A stretch of 41,210 nt of DNA from Bradyrhizobium sp. Lineage in GTDB: Bacteria > Pseudomonadota > Alphaproteobacteria > Rhizobiales > Xanthobacteraceae. Positions 10,803-17,923 of the stretch are shown here, piece by piece. Position 1 is the stretch's first letter, and the number at the start of each line of letters is the position of its first letter. The notes beneath the pieces are model-generated. The model saw nothing but the letters and a program-made list of their open reading frames with translations. It made no database searches and was not told the origin of the DNA. The stretch spans positions 1 to 41,210 of the forward strand of contig NZ_JAURXB010000198.1 in assembly GCF_030654605.1 (NCBI RefSeq), written 5' to 3'. Both the position numbers and the translations under genes were made by a program.

Positions 10803-11999
10803 ATGCCCGGACCTGAGCGGACTGCAGCCATCCTTGTCGCAGCCGGGCGCGGGCTCCGCGCCGGTTCGGGAGGACCGAAGCAATATCGCTCGATCGGCGG
10901 GCAAACCGTCATCTTCCGGGCGATGGAGCCGTTCTGCCGCCATCCGCAGGTGTTTGCCGTGCAGCCGGTTTTGAATCCCGATGACACCGCCATGTTCAAC
11001 GATGCCGTCCGCGAATTGCGTCATGCGCCGCCGACCAATGGCGGCGCGACGCGGCAGGCCTCGGTGCATGCCGGTCTCGAAGCGCTTGCCAGCCAGAGGC
11101 CGGATGTCGTCCTGATCCACGACGCGGCGCGTCCGTTCGTGTCGGCGGCGCTGATTTCGCGCGCCATCGACGCCGCCGGCCGCACCGGCGCCGCGGTGCC
11201 GGCGATCGCGGTCACCGACACCATCAAGCTGGTCGACGGCAGCGGCAATGTCGAAGCGACGCCGGAGCGCGCGCGGCTGCGGATCGCGCAAACCCCGCAG
11301 GCCTTCCGCTTCGACGCGATTCTCGACGCCCATCGCCGCGCCGCGCGCGAGGGCCGCAGCGATTTCACCGACGATGCCGCGCTGGCGGAATGGGCGGGAT
11401 TGACGGTAGCGACATTTGAAGGCGATCCTGCGAACATGAAACTGACCACCCCTGAAGATTTCGTCCGCGAGGAAGCCCGCCTGGCTGCAGCACTCGGCGA
11501 TATCAGGACCGGCACCGGCTACGACGTGCACGCCTTTGGCGACGGCGACCATCTGATGATCTGCGGCGTGCGCGTGCCGCACACCCGCGGCTTTCTCGCC
11601 CATTCCGACGGCGACGTCGGCCTGCACGCGCTGGTCGTCGCAATCCTCGGCGCGCTGGGGGATGGCGATATCGGCTCGCATTTCCCGCCGAGCGACCCGC
11701 AGTGGAAGGGCGCGGCGTCCGACCGCTTTCTGAAATACGCCGTCGACCGCGTCACCGCGCGCGGCGGCCGCATCGCCAACCTCGAAGTCACCATGATCTG
11801 CGAGCGGCCTAAAATCGGGCCGCTGCGCGACACCATGCGGGCGCGGATCGCCGAGATCACCGGGCTCAATGTCTCGCGCGTCGCCGTCAAGGCCACCACC
11901 AGCGAGCGGCTCGGTTTTACCGGCCGCGAGGAAGGCATCGCCGCCACCGCGAGCGCCACCATCCGTCTGCCTTGGGATTCCAAAGGTTGGAGCGACTGA
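10803..11999 (+). CDS. ispDF: Bifunctional IspD/IspF isoprenoid enzyme
   Basis: This fused enzyme carries two steps of the MEP pathway. The N-terminal part (to about residue 230) is the MEP cytidylyltransferase IspD, with AAGRGLRAGSGGPKQY (CTP loop), HDAARPF and TPQAF. The C-terminal part is the MEcPP synthase IspF, starting at GTGYDVHAF with metal ligands D and H, HSDGDVGLHAL, GDIGSHFPPSDP and the ending KATTSERLGFTGREEGI. The 398-residue length matches alphaproteobacterial fusions, which normally lack a separate IspE-independent order of genes here. The ATG at 10803 directly precedes the IspD core. The pncC gene starts 1 nt after its stop, so the two form an operon. It is divergent from dusB. 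Confidence 0.97.
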   Translation: MPGPERTAAILVAAGRGLRAGSGGPKQYRSIGGQTVIFRAMEPFCRHPQVFAVQPVLNPDDTAMFNDAVRELRHAPPTNGGATRQASVHAGLEALASQRPDVVLIHDAARPFVSAALISRAIDAAGRTGAAVPAIAVTDTIKLVDGSGNVEATPERARLRIAQTPQAFRFDAILDAHRRAAREGRSDFTDDAALAEWAGLTVATFEGDPANMKLTTPEDFVREEARLAAALGDIRTGTGYDVHAFGDGDHLMICGVRVPHTRGFLAHSDGDVGLHALVVAILGALGDGDIGSHFPPSDPQWKGAASDRFLKYAVDRVTARGGRIANLEVTMICERPKIGPLRDTMRARIAEITGLNVSRVAVKATTSERLGFTGREEGIAATASATIRLPWDSKGWSD

Positions 12000-12000
12000 C

Positions 12001-12603
12001 ATGAGCGGCAGCGACACCCGCGCCCTCTCCCGCTCGCTGCTCGATTTGTGCCGGATGCGCAAGCTCACCATTGCCACCGCTGAATCCTGTACCGGCGGCA
12101 TGGTCGCCGCCGCGCTGACCGACATTCCCGGCTCCTCCGACGTCATCGACCGCGGTTTTGTCACCTACTCCAACGATGCCAAGCGCGCGATGCTCGGCGT
12201 CAAGGCCGCGACGCTTGCGAACTTCGGCGCGGTCAGCAAGGAAACCGCGACCGCGATGGCGTTCGGCGCACTTGAGAAGGCCGGCGTCGACCTCGCCGTC
12301 TCCATCACCGGCATTGCCGGCCCCGGCGGGGCGACGCCGGGCAAGCCGGTCGGCCTCGTCCATCTCGCGGTCGCCGCGCGCGACGGCCGCATCCTGCACC
12401 GCGAATGCCGATTCGGCGCGATCGGCCGCAGCGCGGTGCGGCTGCGCTCGGTGGTCGAGGCCCTGCGCATGCTGACGGAGCTCGCGCGCGGCCCGCAGGC
12501 ACCCGTAAAACCCCGCCGCCAGACCATGAGCCGGTTGCGTCCCCGCGTCGCCCGCACCCCGCGCCGCAGCGCGGTGAAGCGGCGGCGGCCGCCGCGGGCT
12601 TGA
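12001..12603 (+). CDS. CinA C-terminal domain protein (nicotinamide-nucleotide amidohydrolase, PncC type)
   Basis: This single-domain CinA-C protein of 200 residues resembles PncC, which deamidates NMN to nicotinate mononucleotide in pyridine-nucleotide recycling. The core shows TIATAESCTGGMVAAALTD with the active-site serine region, GSSDVIDRGFVTYSN, GAVSKETATAMA and SITGIAGPGGATPGKPVG. It lacks the N-terminal molybdopterin-binding domain of full-length CinA. After about residue 160 comes a 35-40-residue Arg/Lys/Pro-rich tail ending KRRRPPRA, unusual for this family and possibly nucleic-acid binding or read from repeat-adjacent DNA. Translation starts 1 nt after the ispDF stop, so coupling is likely. 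Confidence 0.9.
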   Translation: MSGSDTRALSRSLLDLCRMRKLTIATAESCTGGMVAAALTDIPGSSDVIDRGFVTYSNDAKRAMLGVKAATLANFGAVSKETATAMAFGALEKAGVDLAVSITGIAGPGGATPGKPVGLVHLAVAARDGRILHRECRFGAIGRSAVRLRSVVEALRMLTELARGPQAPVKPRRQTMSRLRPRVARTPRRSAVKRRRPPRA

Positions 12604-12606
12604 TTC

Positions 12607-12734
12607 CTCGTGCCCCGGACGCGGTGCAGCGTCCTTACGCTGCTCCGCAGAGCCGGGGCCCACAGACTGGGGCGATTGGTGGGTCCCGGTTCTGCGAAGC
12701 AGCGCTGCGCGCTGCATCGCGCCCGGGACACGAG
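12607..12734. repeat. Inverted repeat pair between cinA-C and the Coq10-like gene
   Basis: Two related units of about 60 bp lie in opposite orientation. Unit A (12607-12668) begins CTCGTGCCCCGGACGCGG and contains GCAGCG with a matching CGCTGC. Unit B (12674-12734), read on the minus strand, begins CTCGTGTCCCGGGCGCGA and matches A over most of its length, including GCAGAxCCGGGxCCCAC near the end. Each can fold on itself and the two can pair with each other. They fill the gap between convergent genes and may act as a two-way terminator. The family resembles a dispersed Bradyrhizobium/Rhodopseudomonas repeat, from memory. Confidence 0.8.
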
Positions 12735-12738
12735 CGGC

Positions 12739-13194
12739 TTATCCTTTCCCGTACACCGCATCCGCGCGCTTCTCGAAGGCCGCGGCAAAGCGCTGGAATG
12801 CGGTATCGAACATGGTGCCCATCAGCATCGCCAGCATCCGGCTCTTGAATTCGTAGGACAGGAAAAAGCCGACGTCGCAGGCGGTCTCCGATCTCGGCTC
12901 GAAACTCCAGCGGTTTTCGAGATTGCTGAACGGCCCCTTCAGATATTCCACCATGATCTTCAAATTGGGACGGTCCAGCGTCACCCGGCTGGTAAAGGCC
13001 TCGCGCACCAGTTTGAACGACACCGCCATGTCGGCGACCACGATTTCGGTGCCGTCGGGCCCGGGCGTGCGCTGCCGAATCTTGAGCGAGTGGCACAACG
13101 GCACGAATTCGGGATAGCGCTCGACATCGGCGACGAGATCGAACATCTGCTCGGCGCTATGGAGGACGCGGCGCTTGCTGGAGAATTTCGGCAT
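12739..13194 (-). CDS. Coq10/RatA-like START-domain protein
   Basis: This 151-residue single-domain protein belongs to the polyketide cyclase/START (SRPBCC) superfamily. The hallmarks are the start PKFSSKRRVLHSAEQMFDLVADVERYPEFVP, then LKGPFSNLENRW and the final helix FDTAFQRFAAAFEKRADAVYG. The mitochondrial homologue Coq10 binds ubiquinone and supports electron transfer. The E. coli homologue RatA was described as a toxin that blocks 70S assembly, but no antitoxin partner is visible here, so a lipid- or quinone-binding role is more likely. It starts 9 nt after the lipA stop, so the two are cotranscribed, a pairing common in alphaproteobacteria. Confidence 0.9.
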   Translation of the reverse strand: MPKFSSKRRVLHSAEQMFDLVADVERYPEFVPLCHSLKIRQRTPGPDGTEIVVADMAVSFKLVREAFTSRVTLDRPNLKIMVEYLKGPFSNLENRWSFEPRSETACDVGFFLSYEFKSRMLAMLMGTMFDTAFQRFAAAFEKRADAVYGKG

Positions 13195-13203
13195 CGAAAA
13201 AAC

Positions 13204-14163
13204 TCAGCCGGCTCGCGCCGCGCGCGCGAGGCGAAGCTTCGCGAAATCGTCGCCGGCGTGGTGCGACGAGCGGGTCAGCGGGCTCGCCGATACCATCAGG
13301 AACCCCTTGGTATGGGCCACCTTCTCGTAGCCGGCGAATTCATCCGGAGTGACATAGCGCATCACGGCGTGATGCTTGCGAGTCGGCTGCAGGTACTGCC
13401 CGATGGTGAGAAAATCGACGTCCGCCGAGCGCAGATCGTCCATCACCTGCAACACCTCGTGGCGCTCCTCGCCGAGCCCGACCATGATGCCGGACTTGGT
13501 GAAGATGGTGGGGTCGATTTCCTTGACCCGCTGCAGCAGCCGGATCGAATGAAAATAGCGCGCGCCCGGCCGCACCGTGAGATAGCGCGAGGGCACCGTT
13601 TCCAGATTGTGGTTGAACACGTCGGGCTTGGCCTTCGCCACGATCTCGAGCGCGCCTTCCTTGCGCAAAAAATCCGGCGTCAAAATCTCGATCGTGGTCG
13701 AAGGGCAGCGCGCGCGGATGGCGCGAATGGTCTGTGCAAAATGCTCGGCGCCCCCATCGGCGAGGTCGTCGCGGTCGACCGAGGTCACCACGAGATGGGC
13801 GAGCCCGAGCTTGAAGGTGGCCTCCGCGACATGTTCCGGCTCGGACGCATCGAGTGCGGTGGGCATCCCGGTCTTGACGTTGCAGAACGCGCAGGCGCGG
13901 GTGCAGGTGTCGCCCATGATCATGAAGGTGGCGTGCTTCTTGTCCCAGCATTCGCCGATATTCGGGCAGCCCGCCTCTTCGCAGACGGTGACGAGGCCGT
14001 TTTCCTTGACGATGGCGCGGGTGTCGGCATAGCCGCGGGTGTTCGGCGCGCGCACCCTGATCCAGTCCGGCTTCGGCGGCGAGAAAGAATCCGGCCGGTT
14101 CACCTTTTCGGGGTGGCGGGGACGCAGCGGCGTGGCGGAGATGGTATCGACGACGACGACCAT
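13204..14163 (-). CDS. lipA: Lipoyl synthase
   Basis: LipA is a radical-SAM enzyme that inserts two sulfurs into protein-bound octanoate to form lipoyl groups on 2-oxoacid dehydrogenases and the glycine cleavage H protein. The 319-residue product has the auxiliary-cluster cysteines in [12 protein letters not shown] and the radical-SAM cluster motif CTRACAFC. Other family marks are [43 protein letters not shown] and the C-terminal RSSHHAG serine region. The ATG at 14161-14163 gives the usual alphaproteobacterial N terminus (MVVVVDTIS). The Coq10-like gene follows by 9 nt in the same operon. Confidence 0.98.
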   Translation of the reverse strand: MVVVVDTISATPLRPRHPEKVNRPDSFSPPKPDWIRVRAPNTRGYADTRAIVKENGLVTVCEEAGCPNIGECWDKKHATFMIMGDTCTRACAFCNVKTGMPTALDASEPEHVAEATFKLGLAHLVVTSVDRDDLADGGAEHFAQTIRAIRARCPSTTIEILTPDFLRKEGALEIVAKAKPDVFNHNLETVPSRYLTVRPGARYFHSIRLLQRVKEIDPTIFTKSGIMVGLGEERHEVLQVMDDLRSADVDFLTIGQYLQPTRKHHAVMRYVTPDEFAGYEKVAHTKGFLMVSASPLTRSSHHAGDDFAKLRLARAARAG

Positions 14164-14294
14164 GGAATGTTGATATCCCTTCGAGGCTTAGCTAATCCGC
14201 TTGAAGGGGAATCGCAACCGCCCGGCTTGTTGGCAGCCAAGCTTTAGCATATTGCCTTGGCAGACGCATTCCACCCTCCCCAGCCCCGATTTGA

Positions 14295-14900
14295 ATGGCT
14301 CGAAGCCGCACCCCCCCGGTCCCGACCGCCGCCGATCCGGGCAGGCCGTTGAAGCGCGCCTTCTTCGCGCGCAGCGTGCATGAGGTGGCGCCCGACCTGA
14401 TCGGCGCCACGCTGCTGGTCGATGGCGTGGGTGGCGTCATCGTCGAGGTCGAGGCCTATCACCACACCGATCCCGCCGCGCATTCGTTCCGCGGACCGAC
14501 GCCGCGCAACCTCGTGATGTTCGGCCCACCCGGCTTTGCCTATGTCTATCGTTCCTACGGCATCCACTGGTGCGTCAACTTCGTCTGCGAGAAGGCAGGC
14601 TCGGCCAGCGCGGTGCTGATCCGCGCGCTGGAGCCGACCCACGGATTGGCGGCGATGCGCCGGCGGCGCGGCCTGGAAGATGAGCGCGCACTGTGTTCCG
14701 GCCCAGGCAAGCTGACCGAAGCATTGGCGATCACCCATGCGCATGATGGCCTCGCGCTCGATACGCCGCCGATCGCGCTGTATGCGCGAACAAAAAAGCC
14801 TGACATCGTTGCGGGGCTGCGGGTCGGCATCACCAAGGCTGTGGAATTGCCGTGGCGATATGGGTTGAAGGGCTCGAGGTTTCTCAGCAAGCGGTTTTGA
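14295..14900 (+). CDS. 3-methyladenine DNA glycosylase (AAG/MPG family)
   Basis: This base-excision enzyme removes alkylated and deaminated purines. The 201-residue product fits the single-domain AAG family. [23 protein letters not shown] contains the catalytic glutamate (EVEAY) and the conserved RGPTPRN turn. [23 protein letters not shown] matches the YVY-YG core of human AAG, and GPGKLTEAL is the second conserved block. It stands alone on the plus strand, 131 bp from the divergent lipA and followed by a long repeat-rich gap, so it is probably monocistronic. I see no damage to the active site. Confidence 0.95.
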   Translation: MARSRTPPVPTAADPGRPLKRAFFARSVHEVAPDLIGATLLVDGVGGVIVEVEAYHHTDPAAHSFRGPTPRNLVMFGPPGFAYVYRSYGIHWCVNFVCEKAGSASAVLIRALEPTHGLAAMRRRRGLEDERALCSGPGKLTEALAITHAHDGLALDTPPIALYARTKKPDIVAGLRVGITKAVELPWRYGLKGSRFLSKRF

Positions 14901-14945
14901 GAACTGGCGTGATGCAGGTGGCGTACTGCCGCTACACCCGGGATC

Positions 14946-15047
14946 GTCGTCCCCGCGCATGCGGGGATCCAGTACGCCGCGGCTCCCCGGTTTAAGCGCT
15001 ACCGTCTCTGGGATACTGGGTCGTCCGGTCGAGCCGGACGATGACAG
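14946..15047. repeat. REP-type palindrome pair downstream of the DNA glycosylase gene
   Basis: The left unit (about 14946-14975) reads GTCGTCCCCGC, a short centre, then GCGGGGATCCAGTA. The right unit (about 15014-15047) reads TACTGGGTCGTCCGG, a short centre, then CCGGACGATGACA. As at 1020-1139, the two units point toward each other and share the outer bases, here GTCGTCC and CCAGTA. They follow the glycosylase stop by 45 nt and may end its transcript. Sequence drift from the pair at 1.0 kb suggests a different subfamily. Confidence 0.7.
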
Positions 15048-15061
15048 CTGTGGGTGTGTCA

Positions 15062-15580
15062 GCAAGACGTGCCTTCGCGTTCTCGCGGCGCGTTTCGCCC
15101 GAGGTTTGCTCTCAACTTCCCGCCCTCTCCAGTCAGAGGGCGCGGGGAGGCCGGGCGCCCGATGCGCCCGATCGCCGCGTGTGCAATGGTAGTGGGTAGT
15201 AAGCACACGCGTTAGTCAGGTCACACCGGAATCACCCGGCACTCCCCGCGCAATGGTTTACGGCTTATAGGTGATCTCCTCGGTGAGCCCTGCACTCTTG
15301 CCACCGTCGCCCGCGCTCCTTAGCTGCGAACTTGACACCAGCCTTTGGGGTGTCGGGACCACACGATTTCGCCGTCCACTTCAGGCCCCCTGGTCAGGAG
15401 CGCCCTCCGCGTCCACTGCATCCCCGTCCCGCATCGGTGACCTTGCGCAACGCCCCTCTGGATGGGACGGGATGGCTATCGATATAGTTTGATTTTTATT
15501 TCTGTAAAACAGAAATCTTTTTTCACTGGGGGCTTGACACGACTTCCGATAAACCGAAGTGATTTGCCCGTCGGGTCGTT
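15062..15580 (+). repeat. Highly structured intergenic element, candidate noncoding RNA or dispersed repeat
   Basis: No convincing protein is encoded here, but inverted repeats are dense. An 8-bp hairpin lies at 15121-15128/15135-15142. A long-range stem pairs 15141-15149 with 15242-15250 (CGCGGGGAG/CTCCCCGCG) and continues as 15151-15155 with 15235-15239. Inside it are GGGCGC/GCGCCC (15153/15164) and a perfect 9-bp hairpin, 15176-15184 with 15203-15211 (CGCGTGTGC/GCACACGCG). Further stems are GACACC/GGTGTC (15334/15349) and 15419-15430 with 15464-15474. The stretch ends in a terminator-like stem with a T run. I recall closely similar DNA repeated in Bradyrhizobium genomes. The borders are approximate, and whether it is transcribed is unknown. 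Confidence 0.6.
15498..15523 (+). terminator. Rho-independent terminator-like hairpin
   Basis: ATTTCTGT (15498-15505), loop AAA, and ACAGAAAT (15509-15516) form a perfect 8-bp stem, followed by C and six T residues (15518-15523). The T run is on the plus strand only, so the signal would stop transcripts coming from the structured element to its left rather than the luxR-type gene on its right. The stem is AT-rich, so it may be a weak terminator. Confidence 0.65.
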
Positions 15581-15584
15581 CAGC

Positions 15585-16703
15585 TCACATCATCGCCAGC
15601 GACAGCAACAGCCTGACCAGTTCCGCCTGGCGGTTGGTGCCTGTCTTGCGGTACATGGAGGCCAGATGCCAGCGCGCGGTCGCGGTCTTCACGTGCAGGA
15701 AAGCCGCGGCCTGCTCTGGACTGTCGCCCATCATCAACCGTTCCGCGACCCGCGTTTCCGCTGCCGTGAAGCCGAACAACTGGGCCAGCACTTCCTTTGG
15801 CGGTATCGGCGTGACATCGGGATCGGCGACCAGCACCAGCGCCATCGGCTCGTGTCCGATCCACGATGCCTCACGTTTGACTGGCGCAACGGTGACGGTG
15901 TAGCGCCCCTTGCCTGAGCGGCGCGCAAGGCGCATGACCCCGCCGCGCGGCGCGTCAAAGCCCTGCAGCGCGCCTACCGCTCCCGCAACCAGACGCTGAA
16001 ACGCGGCATCGTCGTTTCGATCCAGAATTTCAAACTGATCGCTGCGAAGCAGAAACGCATCCGTTGATGCCGCCATGGCGCGCGCGGCCCTGTTGGCAAA
16101 TTTCACCCGCCCGTCGCGCTGCAGCAACAACATCGCCGTGACCGAGCGGTCGACAACATCGGAAAGCCCGCCCAGCATCGCGCCGGCGTCTTGCGCCTGG
16201 AAACGGATATGGGCCGCACGCTCCAGATGCGGCATCAGCACCCGGCATCGCTCGATCGCCGCGGCGTCGAATTCGTCGGCGGAACGCGGACGTACCAGGC
16301 TGATGATGGTGAGAAATCGATTGCGGTGCGCCAGCGTCAACCGCATCACCGTGTGCATGTCTCGCGGCTTCATGAAGCCGTTGTAATAGTCGCTCGCGAG
16401 CAGCTCGGACTTCGGCACGATCTGCTGATCGATGTCGATCGCGCCGGGCCGCCATTCCCGGGTTCGCAGGCGCACGAGGTCGCGCGCGCTCCAGACATCG
16501 AGAAACTCGCGCTGGCTGGAAGCATCGACGCCTGACGTCTCGACCCTGGCTTCGAGGGTACGAAGATTTCGCTCGATCAGCGCGACACATCTGCAGTCGA
16601 AGGCCTGTCCCAGTCTTTCCAGAGCCTGCGGCCAGCGGTCGGGAAAAACCGCCGATTCATACACCGCATCGAGTATTCCGGAGACCTCTGCCGCGTCCAT
16701 CAT
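15585..16703 (-). CDS. LuxR-type helix-turn-helix transcriptional regulator with PAS-like region
   Basis: This 372-residue cytosolic regulator has no receiver domain. The C-terminal 65 residues form a LuxR/FixJ-type DNA-binding domain: FGFTAAETRVAERLMMGDSPEQAA, then VKTATARWHLASMYRKTGTNRQAELVRLLLSL, with the usual recognition helix and TNRQAELV signature. The middle (about residues 180-260) has LLLQRDGRVKFANRAARA, which looks like a PAS fold that could bind a small ligand. I chose the ATG at 16701-16703 (MMDAAEV); an upstream extension of 34 residues is rich in R, P and F and unlike the family. The ligand and targets are unknown. The adjacent divergent outer-membrane gene is the nearest candidate target. 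Confidence 0.85.
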   Translation of the reverse strand: MMDAAEVSGILDAVYESAVFPDRWPQALERLGQAFDCRCVALIERNLRTLEARVETSGVDASSQREFLDVWSARDLVRLRTREWRPGAIDIDQQIVPKSELLASDYYNGFMKPRDMHTVMRLTLAHRNRFLTIISLVRPRSADEFDAAAIERCRVLMPHLERAAHIRFQAQDAGAMLGGLSDVVDRSVTAMLLLQRDGRVKFANRAARAMAASTDAFLLRSDQFEILDRNDDAAFQRLVAGAVGALQGFDAPRGGVMRLARRSGKGRYTVTVAPVKREASWIGHEPMALVLVADPDVTPIPPKEVLAQLFGFTAAETRVAERLMMGDSPEQAAAFLHVKTATARWHLASMYRKTGTNRQAELVRLLLSLAMM

Positions 16704-17017
16704 CGGTCGTCTCGTGGCAATGAGTGGCAATGAAGCGCCCGGGTCTCCCCGGAAAAAAAACTTGATCCAAAAAACCTGAGCCAAGGGGCGTCGCCGCGGT
16801 TCCATCGCCGCAAGGCCGCTGACGATAGTTCACTGCGATTAGTGCGGAAATGCAACATCCAGAAACAATCGTCGCTCTGGTTGTGCGGGTCGGTGGGAAC
16901 TAGCCATTTGACAGGTGCGGACTTCAGCGACTCCCATTCTAATTGAACTCATAGATTGCACGGCCAGGAATTCGCTACCTGGTGTCTTGTTACCGTGCAC
17001 GGGGACGGGGGACAGAC
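16704..17017. other. Divergent intergenic region between the LuxR-type regulator and the outer-membrane gene
   Basis: This 314-bp gap must hold the promoters of both divergent genes. A TTGACA lies at 16908-16913 on the plus strand, about 105 nt before the outer-membrane start, but no good -10 box stands at 16-18 nt. An eight-A run occurs at 16753-16760. I see no ORF, RNA gene or strong dyad. Confidence 0.4.
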
Positions 17018-17902
17018 ATGCGTGGAATCGCAATCGCGGCAGTTGCGGGCAGTGCGTTGTTTGCCGGTGTCGTGCCGGCTGGTGCCGCCGACATGGCAGT
17101 CAAGGCGCGGCCGATAGCACCTCCTCCAGCAGCCTTCAGCTGGACCGGCTTCTACGTCGGCGCCAATGTCGGCGGAGGGTGGACTCCTGAGAGCGGTAGC
17201 TCGGATTTCGGACCACTGTGGCCGGGCTTTATCGTCCTTGCGCCGCAGGCGGCGATACCAACCCTTTTTCCAGGACAACTGGGCACGCTCGCCGGCAACG
17301 GCAACAGCAGCGGCGTCATCGGCGGCGGCCAGATCGGTTATAACTGGCAATTCAATCAGTTCGTCCTCGGTGTCGAAGCCGACCTGGTCGGCACGGATCT
17401 GAAGGATACAAGCGGTAGCGCCACGCGCACCTTCGGCCCCCCGATCATCCTCGCCACGGTCAGCCAAACCGTCACGGTTGATTTCGGCCATATCGACTGG
17501 ATGGCCTCGTTTCGCGGACGCCTCGGCTTTGCCGCCGATCGCGCCCTGTTCTACGTCACCGGCGGCGCGGCCGTTGCCGAAATCGGCGGCTCCACGACCA
17601 CGGTCGTCAACGGACCCGGCATCGCCATCCCGGCCGGAACGTTCTCGGCAAGCAATGGCGGCTCGACCACGCGCTGGGGCTGGACAGTGGGCGGCGGCAT
17701 CGAATGGGCGTTCAGCCAAAACTGAAGCGTCGCCGGCGAGTACCGCCATACCGATTTTGGCAACCGCGCGACCAGCTTCACCGTGCCCGACGGGTTCGGC
17801 ACCACCTTCGCCACCGGCACTGGAAGTTCACGTTTGACCGTCGATCAGGCCACCGCCCGGCTCAACTACCGCTTCGGTGAGCCGGTGGTCGCACGCTACT
17901 GA
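17018..17902 (+). pseudogene. Outer-membrane beta-barrel protein (Omp25/porin-like family), interrupted by in-frame TGA
   Basis: The reading starts with a signal peptide (MRGIAIAAVAGSALFAG, cut near AGAADMAV) and the linker PPPAAFSWTGFYVGANVGGGW typical of small rhizobial eight-strand barrels. Repeats such as GGGQIGYNWQF, FVLGVEADLVG, ASFRGRLGFAADRALFYVTGGAA and WGWTVGGGIEWAF are the transmembrane strands. After WAFSQN comes TGA at 17723-17725, then the same frame continues for 58 residues as SVAGEYRHTDFG to LNYRFGEPVVARY and a normal stop. Family members have Trp in this place (NWSV), so a single TGG-to-TGA change explains it. The 235-residue product would lack the last strands and C-terminal signal. 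A sequencing error or readthrough remains possible. Confidence 0.85.
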
Positions 17903-17923
17903 CGTAACCTCTCACAACGTCCG

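Noticed and set aside
10794..12164. 456-codon minus-strand frame over ispDF
   Set aside because: It is antisense to both catalytic domains of ispDF. It has no ribosome-binding site or domain.
12739..13194. RatA toxin of a toxin-antitoxin pair
   Set aside because: The partner gene is lipA and no RatB-like antitoxin is adjacent. The alphaproteobacterial lipA neighbour is more likely a Coq10-type protein.
12610..14247. 545-codon plus-strand frame across the Coq10-like and lipA genes
   Set aside because: It lies antisense to two clear genes and begins inside a repeat unit. The composition is typical of a complementary-strand frame.
16763..16792. TGATCC with CGTC downstream, resembling the RpoE promoters
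   Set aside because: The spacer is 20 nt rather than 16, the -10 is CGTC, and it is about 225 nt from the outer-membrane start.
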